Part shown: positions 41,501-53,800 of the stretch, one piece after another | Layout of the letters: the number at the start of each line of letters is the position of its first letter | How positions within the stretch are numbered: the stretch's first letter is position 1 | Source of the DNA: Hemibagrus wyckioides | Lineage: Eukaryota > Chordata > Actinopteri > Siluriformes > Bagridae | DNA: 64,000 nucleotides | Assembly: GCF_019097595.1 (NCBI RefSeq) | Contig: NC_080710.1 | Span: 14,096,280 to 14,160,279 of the forward strand | Direction: 5' to 3' | The notes under the pieces: generated by a model | Database searches by the model: none | What the model saw: the letters and a program-made list of their open reading frames with translations, nothing else | What the model was told of the DNA's origin: nothing | Program-made: the position numbers and the translations under genes

Positions 41501-41945
41501 TCAAGGGATATGGATTAAATCCTTAATCTGCCTTTTGCTTTCTGTAGGTTTATGAGGTGGATGGTGGATTTTCCTTCTTTTTTCCATGTAATTGCCTTAG
41601 TTAACAAAATATTCTGTTTTTCAGATGCTGACAATATTTGCTTGGTGAAAGCTGAACCCTCTTTAAACAAACCAGTCACTGGTACTCCTTCTGTTCCGTC
41701 TCCTGGAACTGCTCAGTCTGCAGTCGCTGAGAAGGAAGGAACGACTAACATGTTGCTTGTCAGTCATACATTAGTGGCAGAGAGACTGCCATCTGTTGTA
41801 GCAGGTAAGGTTGTGCTGATACAACAGAATGGCTGTAATACCTTTCAGTTTAGAATAATTATTTATGGTTTGGATTAAACAAGCTAATGGTAAATATCTG
41901 CTGTCATGTTCAGTCTTCACTATTACTACAAATAATCAGATGACA

Positions 41946-41982
<37 letters not shown>

Positions 41983-44900
41983 CTCTCTTTCTCTTTAGCT
42001 ACTGGTCCAAAAACTACTTCCAGGACCCATAAGCCCAACAAACATGCCAGAGAGCCCAGTATGTGATGCAATTTATATTTAATGTAAAAATTTCAAGGAA
42101 TTATTTCTCTTGTATTGAGATTGTTGTGGATTAGAAACTATTTTTTTTGATTCCTCACCATTTCTCTTCCAGTAATGAATACCAAGCGATCTGATGACCC
42201 CATGTCTCCTAATGAGTCTCTGGTTGACCTGGACCATAATAAGTTCAAGTGTCAAATTCTAGGGTGCTCAAAAGCCTTTCGGAAAGCTAAGCTGCTGGAT
42301 TACCATCTGAAGTATTACCACAATAATGATAAAGAGTTGGAGAGTGAAGTATGTTCACCTGAAAGAGAAGGTCGCACCAGGGCTACATCTACTTCTGTAC
42401 CTACCAGCAACATAGTGGAGATACCCGATAGCAAGAGGCGCAGGACAGTCTCCACTTCCTCCTGTATGTGCAAATATAGTTTCAGGGAATATATGCTTGA
42501 CTTGATTTCTTAAGTATCTAAAAACTGTTTTTCTTTATCTTATTATGTGTTTTGTAGTCAGAATACATAACAGTGCAAGAATTACAGTAATCTATTGTCT
42601 AATCTCTATGATTCTTTGCTTCTGCGAGTGGTAGTTTCTCACTGTTGCATGTTGTATAAGATAAGCCTGAGCTGCCCAATGGGTTTAACATTGCTATTAT
42701 TATTATTTTCTTTTTTCAGCTCTGTCTTCTCAGGGCCACATGTTACAGCTGGACTGTGCTGGCTCTTGTCTGAAGCCCCCAAAATTTTGTAGGAAGAAAC
42801 ATTCATCTGCTTCTGTCAGCTCAGACAGTACCGAAGTCTCACTTCCTGCTTTACCCAGAGAAAAGACATTTGACAACTTTAATGACAAGATCCTCAAGAG
42901 GGTCACTGAGAAGGACAAACACCTTGATCAAGGTAAGTATTAAGCACTTCAAGCAGTATGAAATCAAGATGTGTGGGGAAACATTTCACATTCATTTCTT
43001 AGAACCAAAATGTGTATGGTTTAATGTATTCATTTACTTTGAATTGTAGTGGTTGAAGAACACTAATGTCCTTACTGGGATCACACTCCCTTTGCTATAA
43101 TAAGAGTCTGTGTATTACTGCAATCTAGCTGTCACAATTTACAGCAGACATAAGCATCAGCTTAAGACTGCACTTACGTGTATTTGAACCCCCCCAGGGC
43201 TATGTATGAAGCCTGAAAGGAAATTTCAAGAGAAATGCCAGCTCATTGGTAAGCTCTTCTGGGTTACTGTTTGTGTGTGTTTCTTTTTTTTGTCCTTGCA
43301 CAATTTCATAATTTAATGAAATGTTGAATCCTTGTGCTTTGTCAGGGAAAAAGAGGGAAAAAGAACGTAGAGATAGAAAAGAAAAAGACCCTTTCAAACT
43401 CAAACAAAAGAAAAAGAAAAAGAAGAAGAAGAAATCCAAGCAGTACTGTAAGTCATTGCATTTCTCTGTAGTATTTAAAGGAATTCTAGCATTTTCTGCT
43501 TTGTCACTTTCCAAGTTTATTGTTAGTGCTAAATGTGTGGCATATTATGCACAGGTGAAGGTGATCTTTTACAGTACCTTTTAGACTGTTTAACCATACA
43601 CTGTTAAACACAATGAATCATTTTAGCTGAGGAGAATTGAAGTGCAAATTGCATTACATTTTATTTTGTCATTCTGGCTACCTCCAAGTCGATGCATTTC
43701 TTAGTATGACAGGCTTTCAGGCTTTGCCAACCGTGCTCTGCAGTGAGAGGCACATGAGCCCTCTGTTACAAAGCTGCTGTCACAAGCTTATCAAGGATTA
43801 GGCAAAGAGACATCAGAACTACTGCATTTGCATTTGTGCAAAGATTTAACTCTCATCATCTTCACCCAGGTTACTCTGATATGGAAGATGTCTCCATGTC
43901 TTACTTGGAGAGATCAGCATATCTACTTCATCGCTCTTCCTCTAGCTCCTTTTCTAAACACTCAGCCTTCCAGTTTCCTCGTGCCATACTGTCAGTCGAT
44001 CTCACAGGAGAGAGTGAGTATTCAGATTCTCGAATGGGAATGCAAACAGTAGAAAGTCTTCTGGTGTTTAACTTTTTCCCAATCACTCGTCAGATCTGTC
44101 AGACATTGACTTCTTAGAGGACTCCACCACAGAGTCTCTGCTGTTTAGCGGTGATGAATACAACCAGGATCTGGACTCTCTCACAATGGAGGATTTCCAG
44201 GATGAGGAGGACGACTCAGCTAATGAGATTGTTCGTTGCATCTGTGAAATGGATGAAGAGAATGGCTTCATGATTCAGGTGGGCATGTGTGAAGTCTTGG
44301 GTCAGAACACATTCACTCTTAAGAAGGCATGTGAAATCATTCTTGGTTATTAACTGAATTTAAGCTATTTTGTAATATAAATGACCAATTCTGTTTGGGT
44401 TTAAGAACATTTCACACTTGATCTAGAAGCAGGGTTAGCAGGTTACCACTTTTTTATGCAGGGTTATGAAACTCTCCTCTGAAGCTGAATTTATTATAAC
44501 TTTTGTGGTGCCAAATGTGTGAAACAATGCACTGTTAGTATGTTGCATCTAGATGCTTAGCAATGGAACAGTGCTTTCCTCATATTGAATAGAAACAGGA
44601 TGTAGCAACACTTAACAAAGGTGGCTCAGGAGCATCAGTCAGCATTGAACATTACAGAAGTGCATGCAGTGGCAAGGAGGAAATACCTGACACTGAGTTA
44701 GCAGAAGTTGGATGTCAACAAATTTTTAAAAGGCCAAAAAAGAACAGAAAGCTGAAAAGATAATACCAGCTCACATGCAGAACAGCAGACCTGTCCTTTT
44801 TTCCCCTCGCAAAAGCGTGAGACAGGCTGACAAGCACACACCAGTTGTGCTCTGTATTTATCTAATTATGGACACTGCAAATATGCAAATAAGAAGGGTG

Positions 44901-47900
44901 TAAGAATGTATTTGTTAACCATGGGCAAAGTATGAGCAGTGGGAGATGTGAAAAAGATATTTCAGGATTCTGTTTACCCAGGGTTTAAAATTCAAGTGTG
45001 AAAAACCCTTGTCTGTCACAAAATGGATAGTCACTGGTTACAGAATAGAATTTTTTTTTTTCTCATTTAAGAATCACTAGAGGGAGATGTAAGCCCATAG
45101 TGTGGGTAGCTAGTTCAGGGATGTCCAATTTTATCCGCAAAAGGGTCAGTGTGGCTGCATGTTTTCATTCCAATCAAGCAGAAGCTACATCCTGATTCCA
45201 CCTGTTTGATCAACTGATCTTGGCTTTCAGTAAATGCAGGTGTGGCTTCTGCTCAGTTGGAATGAAAACCTGTACTCTCACTGATCCTTGGTGGATAAGA
45301 CTGGACATATCTGCCCTAGTGGGAAAACTACCCTGACTTGCTTGCCAGTCATGACCTTGAAAAGAATCTGAGTATTAGGCTTTTAAATTACTTGTATTGA
45401 GTGCCAAAATGCTAAACATGGTCACATATTCAGAGGCCACAGTAGGTCCATACTGTCATTATTTTATTCCTATTAAAATCTGTTGTCTTTCCTCTAGAGG
45501 AGAATGAGTAATTACATCTGTTCTGTGCACATAATGCATTACGTTTGTTTCTTTACTTCAGTGTGAGGAGTGCATGTGCTGGCAGCATAGTGTGTGTATG
45601 GGACTTCTTGAGGACAGCATACCTGACCAGTATATCTGCTACATCTGTAGAGACCCACCAGGTAAATAAACCTACCACAAAATGACTAAATTTCATTGAA
45701 GCTTTCTATATACATACATGTCTGTCTAAACTAACTTGACCTCTGATCAAGTTAGGACAAAATTCACCACTTGTGGATTTCATAATTTTGAAAAAAAAAA
45801 AAGTTAAATAATGTGAACTAATGTTTGTGTACCAGGACAAAGATGGAGTGCCAGATATCGTCATGATAAAGAGTGGCTATATAAAGGCCACATGTATGGC
45901 TTATCTTTACTGACTGAGAACTACTCACATCAGAATGCTAAGAAGATTGTGTCTACTCATCAGTTATTGGCTGACGTGTACAGTGTTAAAAAGGTGCTTC
46001 ATGGCCTGCAGCTCAAGATGGACATCTTACAGTAAGAGGATTTATTACTGTGTCTGTGTGAATCAGAGAGGCATATAGATATACATATCCATATACACTA
46101 TATATATATATATGTATATATATACACACACACTAACTGAGAAAGCAAATGGCTTATTTATAGTTCTGCAAGCCTGTGTATAGATGTTTGCAGAGGTTTC
46201 AGTCGACTTAAACATAATGTGAACATATGCACTAGCCGGCATTATAACAGTTGCAAAACAGAATGTACAGAAAACAAAATAGAAATATCGTTTGTTTGTA
46301 GTAAACACAAGTTATATAAATTCTTGTTCTGACTTTAGCTGAGAATACCAGTGCTATCAGACATGCCTCACTGCTTAACTCATCAGCATTTCCTAGACAA
46401 TATTCAAGAAACAAATTAGAAAAATATACTCTCAGCCAGTGCTTAATGCTTTTCTAACTTTTGAATCATACAGGTATATTATGACATTTATCTTTTCTTC
46501 CAAAGGAATAAACACAATCCCAGTTTACACTTGTGGGCTCGTTCTTGGGTGAACTCAGATGAGGACCAGCCTATGGGTGGAGTTCCAGACTGCATCATGT
46601 TTCAGCAGCGTGTCAACCAGAATATAAATACTGAGACCTATATCACCAGTGAGCACAGCTACCAAAAGCCTTCTGGCATGGGCCACCAACACAAGCATGA
46701 GCAGGGCTTCCAGACTGCCTCTCAGACACTGTCTTTTATACCAAAGGAGGAGGAGGTTAGTTTGACGATCACTTCAAACTAGAAATCAATATAAGGGAGA
46801 ATTAGGGAAATACATTGTATTTTAACACTGATATGATGAGACAGACCAGTCTTTATGCCAAAACAAACATATGAAGCTATCTAGAGTTAATTCTTCATAC
46901 ACTGTAACAGACAGCATGACTTGATGACTATATCCACTAAAGAGTGCAGAATATTCTACTGTTAAGACTGAAAAGGCTAGGTCTAAAGTCTTGTGCTCTG
47001 TATGTTTGTGTGCAGGTGAGCAGTGCTATCTCATTGTCTGGCTGTATGAGTGAGAGCAGCTTGGGGCAGGTGGAGCCAGCCAGAAACTGTCTGCAGTGGC
47101 AGATGAACCTACTCACACACATTGAAGATGTTCAGAACCAGGTGGCTGGCCGCATGGATCTCATTGAGAAAGAGCTAGATGGTAAGATTATTATTTTACC
47201 ATTAAGTTTTCTACAATAATAGACAGCCATGTCAATGTCTTTGGGGTGGTATGATGGGATAGCAGGCCCTGCTATTGCCTAATGAACTCTATAGCAGGTT
47301 TCTTGGCCAAGGACGTTTAAGAGTCATGTTCAGGGGTTTGGGTTGGTTTCCCTACAACAAACAGACCGGTGTGCAACCATAGATTGTTCATTTAGTTGTG
47401 CAAATTAACGAGTCTATTCTGTGAACTCAACATTTATTCGGAAAATCCGGCATCCAGCAAGAGCTGTGCTCATAATAAAGATCTAAACCATGCAGCATTC
47501 AAGTGTTTACTGTCTCAACAACGCATGAAGATCATCATAAGCACTCATCCTCATAGTTCTGAAGATGACAGCTTCCTTCTTCCATGGGGGAAGTACAGGG
47601 GCACCGTAAAAAAAAAGGCAACATGCACACTTCCCGGACATTTTATAGAATCAAACTAATCAGATTTAGAAACTTGTGAAGTGTTTCCAATTTTGTGTGC
47701 CATATGCATCAGACATTCAGCCAACAGTTCATAGGCATGACCTCTAAAGCTGAGACTAGGTGTCTGATAACTTGTAAATAAGTTAAACAAAAATTTAAGT
47801 TGTGGTGCATATTATATGCTGCTCTTTTATATGCTAATCATTCTAGCCAACTATATGCCTTGTTAGAAATGTTTCTTTTCATTCATATAATGCAGAAGGC

Positions 47901-48093
47901 TAACTACATATGCTGTTGTTTTTGTCCCTGATCCTGCTGTGTGGGTTCAGTGTTGGAGAGCTGGTTGGATTTCACAGGAGAACTGGAGCCTCCAGATCCT
48001 TTGGCTAGACTGCCTCAGCTTAAATGGCGGATGAAACAGCTGCTGATGGACTTGGGGAAAGTGCAACAGATGAGCACAGTGTGCTCTGTGTGA
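35514..48093 (+). CDS. phf20l1: PHD finger protein 20-like 1, 23 coding exons, 1103 aa
   Basis: Chromatin reader: its Tudor domain binds methyl-lysine and the family works with MOF/NSL acetyltransferase complexes. Exons: 35514-35596, 35702-35873, 36274-36369, 37414-37504, 37587-37675, 39459-39621, 39729-39854, 39998-40050, 40189-40411, 40900-41034, 41625-41804, 41999-42058, 42173-42463, 42720-42932, 43198-43248, 43346-43447, 43870-44013, 44094-44278, 45562-45661, 45836-46031, 46506-46755, 47016-47181, 47951-48093 (3312 nt). N-terminal Tudor pair ([40 protein letters not shown]), Arg/Lys-rich middle, C2H2 finger ([19 protein letters not shown]), poly-Lys, PHD finger ([20 protein letters not shown]) and conserved tail [20 protein letters not shown]. 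Intron 4 uses a GC donor. The tg neighbour decides PHF20L1 over PHF20. Confidence 0.9.
36787..37202 (+). mobile_element. Non-autonomous Tc1-like element, copy 3 (family A, shorter)
   Basis: Located in phf20l1 intron 3, in opposite orientation to the other three copies. It has the same ends ('ggtcaggcataacattatg' and 'cataatgttatgcctgatt') and the forward frame [20 protein letters not shown]. About 130 bp of the middle present in the other copies is missing. Confidence 0.8.
38041..39180 (-). pseudogene. Decayed Tc1-like transposon and transposase (family B)
   Basis: In phf20l1 intron 5. Minus-strand frames show a Tc1 transposase in order: [20 protein letters not shown] (DNA-binding half, near 38830-38890) and later [20 protein letters not shown] (catalytic Glu region, near 38240-38300), with many frame breaks between. 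Ends resemble the common fish element with 'ttattaggaacac' termini (38061-38073; partner near 39160). Confidence 0.7.
40755..40877. mobile_element. Tc1-like terminal fragment (family C)
   Basis: Starts with 'actatttggccaaaag' followed by 'ggacacctgaccacc', a Tc1-type end, then an A/T run and 'ttgctcttataataacctcc'. It is in intron 9 of phf20l1, and the left part resembles the element at 51045-51462. Confidence 0.6.
41951..41996. repeat. (CT)n tract forming a polypyrimidine tract
   Basis: About 45 bp of CT repeats run straight into the acceptor AG of the 41999 exon, so the microsatellite serves as the polypyrimidine tract of phf20l1 intron 11. Confidence 0.85.
45116..45313. mobile_element. 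MITE with long imperfect inverted repeat
   Basis: The two halves (about 45116-45195 and 45232-45313) are imperfect inverted copies: 'ttttcattccaatcaagcag' near 45162 pairs with 'tctgctcagttggaatgaaa' near 45248, and the tips 'gatgtccaattttatcc' and 'ggataagactggacat' pair. It lies in phf20l1 intron 18. No coding capacity. Confidence 0.75.
47456..47532 (+). repeat. 77-bp perfect direct repeat, copy 1
   Basis: Begins AGCAAGAGCTGTGCTCATAA and ends ACGCATGAAGAT. Identical to 48289-48365. It lies in the last intron of phf20l1; the second copy is in the 3' UTR. Confidence 0.9.
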
Positions 48094-49473
48094 GCATGGC
48101 CACAGATTGGAAGCAAACACGCAAGGGCTGTGTGTATGTATTTGTCAGAAACTTTAGGGCACAACAGCACATGCTTGCAGAAACTAATGCACAATGCATG
48201 CGGTTTAAGAACACCGTTAAAGAAAGTGTAGACGACGATCCTGTGCAATGGTTGTTTCTCCACTAAGTAGTAAAGGGATTGTAGGATGAGCAAGAGCTGT
48301 GCTCATAATAAAGATCTAAACCATGCAGCATTCAAGTGTTTACTGTCTCAACAACGCATGAAGATGAGGACAATGTTCACATTATCAGCGTATTCAAATC
48401 AGCAGTGTGTTTACTTGCAACAGTTGCAATCAGCAGATAATTAAAATATCTTTGAACAATAAAAAAGACAGCGTAAAGTGGTGTGTTCTTTATCTCTTGT
48501 AGAAATGGTTCTCAATAATGTTTCAAAGAAAGGCGCACTGATTGTGCTGCAGCTTGTGATTAATCTTTCCAGTTTTCATATGTCGGTCTCTAGGAAGACG
48601 TTAGAGAAAGAAAGAATGGTTTTTAAGTACTATCTGTGTTTGTGTTACTGAATTGTATTTGGGAGAAATGAATGTTTCTTTTGTAACACATTTGAGGAGT
48701 AAATTGTTACCAGGTATCCAGACTTTCTTTCGAGCAAGTCTCTTAAAACCCACATGGGATAATCTGCCATCAATTAAATTAGAGATGGAGGAAAAAAACA
48801 TTGTATAAGTGGGTAGTCAGGTTCAGAGATTCTCCATGGCAGTGTCCAGGTAATTTCAAAATATTTTGGTTGGTTGTCTGCAGCACTGACTCTGATTATC
48901 TGCTGCTGAACAAATACATTCTATCAATTCATTTGGTCCAGGCTGCTAGTCTAAAATGGGTGTATACTGTTTTCATTTTATCCTAAATTCTTGCTTCTGA
49001 AAAGTTATGAGTGTCATTTTGGTTGTCCCCAGTGCAGTAAGCTAGTGTGGAGTTGAAGGTAAATGCTTTTAACAAGGATTTTAGCGCGGGTTTATTTTTA
49101 AATGTATATACTGCTTCTATGTACTGTAAAGAACAGGAAAGAAAAGCAAGGCATAGTAGGACAATATATACTTGAACATGTCTTATTCTACATTTATATT
49201 GATCTGTATAAAAGTGTCTAGACCTGAAGTTGATTTTGATGAGATACCAGCTGTACATTAGAGTTTATTTAAATCTTGATGCAACTAACTTTATGTAATT
49301 CAATAAAAGATATTCTGACTATTTGCTGTTGCCATCTCTTCACTGTTTGCATGTGTGCTGTAGTTTATTGACTGCCTTTAGTACATTTTGCTCTCTGTGA
49401 TGATTGCTTTTTCCCCTTTATCAAGACAATACTTTCAAGTGCACATTCAGAAACTGGATATTCTAAACATTAA
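48094..49473 (+). other. phf20l1 3' UTR and spacer
   Basis: Non-coding. AATAAA hexamers at 48458-48463 and 49302-49307 are both plausible polyadenylation signals, so short and long 3' UTRs are possible. The second copy of the 77-bp repeat is inside. Confidence 0.5.
48289..48365 (+). repeat. 77-bp perfect direct repeat, copy 2
   Basis: All 77 bases match 47456-47532; flanking bases diverge immediately on both sides. It lies 196 bp after the phf20l1 stop codon. Confidence 0.9.
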
Positions 49474-50021
49474 TACACACAGATCAGGCATAATATTATG
49501 ACCACCTGCCTAATATTGTGTCGGTCCCCCTTTTGCTGCCGAAACAGCCCTGACCTGTCATGCACCGTGTATTCTGACACCTTTCTATTATTAACTTCTT
49601 CAACAATCTGAGCAACAGTAGCTTGTCTGTTGGATCGGACCACACAGGCCAGCCTTCACTCCCTACATTAATCAGTTAGCTTTGACCGCCCATGACCCTG
49701 TCGCCGGTTCACCACTGTCCATTCCTTGGACCACTTTTGATAGATACTGACCACTGCAGACCAGGAACACCCCACAAGAGGTGCAGTTTTGGAGATGCTC
49801 TGATCCAGTCGTCTAGCCATCACAATTTGGCCCTTGTCAAACTCGCTCAAATCCTTACTCTTGCCCATTTTTTCTGCTTCTAACACATCAACTTTGAGGA
49901 GAAAATGTTCACTAGCTGCCTAATATATCCCACCCACTAACAGGTGCCATGATGAGGAGATAACCAGTGTTATTCACGTCACCTCTCACTGCTCATAATG
50001 TTATGCCTGGTCTGGTGTCTA
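49474..50021 (-). mobile_element. Non-autonomous Tc1-like element, copy 4 (family A)
   Basis: Same structure and size (about 548 bp) as the 10202 copy. The minus strand gives [20 protein letters not shown] followed by [20 protein letters not shown]. The right end is degraded ('ttatgcctggtctggtgtc'). Located between phf20l1 and tg. Confidence 0.85.
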
Positions 50022-50823
50022 CTATTTCTATTTTGGTTTACCAAATCTTTGCATGTGGTACTTTTTGGGCATTAAGACAAAATAGTTGTGGTCCTATGAG
50101 TGGCGGAATGTCATGATAAAACGACTTGAAATCAAGAAATAAATATACAAATAAAGGGAAGAGCTAGAATGTGTCCGAACAGTTTTGTTTCACTTCTTAA
50201 AGCAACAGTAGTGCAAAATAAAACGTGAAATGTGGGGAAAATCATGCCTTAAACATAAGTACATGCAATAAAAATCTTATGCATGCAGTTTTTGTGAATG
50301 ATATAAACAAGTCCACTACACAATCCATATGAGACTTAATTCACTGTCAGATGCATGAATGAGCCATCTATAGTACATAGTTAAATGAAAACAGTTCTCC
50401 CAGACAACAAACCAAAATGTTTAAACTTTTCTTAGAACGAGTAACTAATTGTTAAAGTTAAGATGAAGATTAATCTATTTGTGTATGAAAATGAATACAT
50501 AAGTTCACTACTCAAATTCAGGGCAATAATCCAACAAGCCTTGTCCTGGATGTGCTCACTTACCTGACTCAGCTCTTACTGTAAAGTGGCTTCTGTGATT
50601 AAAAAACACTCAAAGTTCCAAGCTTGGCTGCTTACTTTTTCATGGTGTATGATCCTTAAGTGCTTGAAGCAGTCAGAAGAGCTTTATGTTTTAAGAGTGA
50701 AGAACTCAGAGACTTCAGAAGTGCCATACAGCAATGACAGTGCAGATCCACACTGTATATAAGGCTGTGGTGCGGCTGCTCTTAGTGGGTATGTAATTGC
50801 ATTGGAAAAGGAGCAGGTGCAAG
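50022..50823 (+). other. tg upstream region
   Basis: AT-rich spacer, then the presumptive promoter: a TATA-like 'tgtatataagg' at about 50754-50764 lies some 60-70 bp before the start codon, which would suit a short 5' UTR. No gene seen. Confidence 0.45.
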
Positions 50824-53800
50824 ATGTACCTCTGTTACCTTTTGGTTTTGCTTAGCAGTAGCTTCTCTTTTACTCAGTGCAAAATTTCAGGTAAGACTAT
50901 GTTCCTTTTCTTTATTTATTTCTGGTTTTTGTGAGGAACCACTGACTCTAAAACTCTGAGCTATTGCATTAACCATGAGAGCAAATGTTTATGATGGGTA
51001 TCTGTATCTGTATCTGTATCACACTGTAATACTGTATCATTCAAGCTGCTTATGGCCAAATGTTTGTGCACACCTGACCATCAATACTATCAATACTCTT
51101 TTGGGAAGGCTTTCCTTTAGATTCTGGAGTGTGACTGTAGGGAATTTGCCCATTCAGCCACTCATGTTGTAGAGAGAGGGGGCCTGGTGAATAGCCATCA
51201 TTCCAATTCATCCCAAAGGTGTTCACCTGGGTTGAGGTCAGGGCTCTGAGCAGGTCACTCAATTTCTTCCACTCCACTCTTGGCAAACTATGTCTTCATG
51301 GAGTTTTCTTTGTTATGCTGGAATATTTAATCTTAATAGCTAAGAGAGCGTCCAAAGACATCCTACACAATCAAATGCTTGTAAAAATGTGGAAAAGGTT
51401 TGGGGAAGAACCACAAATGTGCGTGATGATCAGATGTACACGAACTTTTGGCCATATAGTATATTTCAGGGCATTGTGAGCATTTGTGAATATCTCTGCT
51501 CTAGAGTACCAGCTGGAGTCACAGACTGGGAGTCAATGTGAACAGATGAGAGCTATTAGAGCAGCACAGCAGCAGGTCCACATTCCCCAGTGCTCAGAGG
51601 ATGGTCGCTACAGGTGAACTAAGAGTACTGATGTGCTACAAATGACTAAACCCATTTAAGGTGTATTAAACATGACCTGAAGAACTTGTGTGTCTGTAGA
51701 CATGTGCAGTGTAATCATCTTGGGGAGTGTTGGTGTGTTAATGGGGATGGAATTGAAATTCCTGGGAGCCGACAGAACACATCTGTGGTGCATTGTAAGT
51801 GATAAAAATCTTAAATATTCTTAGGTGTATTACTTTTTAAGCCTCTGTGATAGTTCTTAGACAGAGGTGATTACTCAAGTGGAATTTGGCTCATCATGGA
51901 GTCAGGCCAAGTGTATTAGATTCACATTTTCAGTTTCTCATCTCACTGCTGTGCCCAAGTGAACATCACCAAATGACACTATTGTGCCTCAGGTCTGACA
52001 TCATGCCAGCTGCAGAGACAGAGGGCACTACTGAGCCAAGACACTGATCTGGTGCCTCAGTGTATGGAGTCAGGGGAGTACCAGAGTGTTCAGTGTGACG
52101 GAACTCTGGGCCAGTGCTGGTGTGTGGACCTGGAGGGCATGGAGATCTATGGCACAAGGCAGAATGGCAGACCTTTAGAGTGTGAGTTGATTGTTAATGC
52201 AGTTCCAGTATATTTCTATACAACTGCCTTTCACTAGCCAAAGTGAAAGGAAGCTACAGGATGCATTTGCATTATAATGTACTTATTTTTAAAGTGTTGT
52301 GTAATATGTTCATTTTAGACTTTTAGCTAAGAGCTAAGAAAATAATGATAATTTCACAGATGGCGGAACTGCATCCACTCTTCACATGTGTGCCCTGTCA
52401 ACCATACTGATTAGTTTAGTGGTATTCATTTTAGCTTTCTCTGAAATCTAAAGTAAAAGAAAAAAAATTTTTTTGACATTTTAGCTTATCAGATGTGTGG
52501 CATCCCTGCTTTAGACACATTACTACAAGATTCTGTGAATCACCAATCTGATTATACATTTCCTCAGTTTTACACAACGAAGAGCTGCACAACCCAACTC
52601 TTGTCTTTTAATAGTTCCTATGTAGCCAACACTACTCATGTATCCCTTTCTGCGCCTGTGATCTGATCGTTATAAATTATACAATATTTGTATTTGTCCA
52701 TTCATTTCAGGCCCAGGTGTGTGTCAGGTGAGGGAGCGTAGGCTTCTCCATGGTGTTGGAGAGCCATCTCCTCCACAGTGCTCAGATGATGGGACTTTTC
52801 TTCCTGTGCAGTGCAAGTTGATTAACACCACTGATATGATGGTCTTTGACCTGTTACATACCTTCAACAGGTGAGTCACCATGCTGCAATGGTACACAAT
52901 CAGTAGTGTTCAATTTCACCACATCCTCCATTTATTAGACATCAAAACACCTTAAAAATGGATGATGAGGAAAATTTTAAAGGCAGTCGAGGATGTAAAT
53001 AAAATAGTTACTTGAGTTAAGTGAGTCTAATTTACACATCCATGGTAATCTAGGGATATAATTTGCCAGAGCAGAGTGAGTGGACTGGAGTTTTCTTTCT
53101 ATATTTTCAAGTACAGTTCATTTTAATTAGATAAGTTGGCTTGTGGTGTTAGTGTAATGAATCCCTATTTGTCTGAGATCATATAGAACAGGGCTTTTTT
53201 CGAAGAGTGACAAATTACACAAAAATTATACACTTCCAGCTGGTCACCAAAATATTTTTTAGAGCTAAAAAAATACAGTGAAGTTCATTTTAGTGGAATA
53301 AATACAGAAGGGTATCAAGCTTTTTTTTTTTTTCAGGACAAATAGCATTGGCAACTTAGGTTAAGGACTCTTTCAGCAATTTCCATGCTTCATGCCAATC
53401 ATGATGACCTTGACTTGCCTCATGATATCAACATCCCTAATTATTATTTTTTTGTTTCCAGTTGTTTTAAAATTTTCTTTCTCATTGTTAACTTTGCTTC
53501 TTTTGGTCTGTAGCCAGGACTAAATATCACTGAGTAAATTCATTTGCAGATGTAGGCAGAGAAAAAAATACTGTTGTTATTTAACTAACTGTATTAACAC
53601 AGTCTGATCCAAACGTCAAGGCAAAATTGCAGCGTGTCGGCTCATTCAGAGATTAGAGAAACTGCTGGTCACTTAACATCTGTCCACTTGCTGTATTTGG
53701 CCTTAGGGTTGGACACCCCTGGTAGAGAAGCATTCTTTGTTTTAAATCAATCGCATATTTTATGATGAGCTACTCTTAATATTGCTGCAGTTATGCATGT

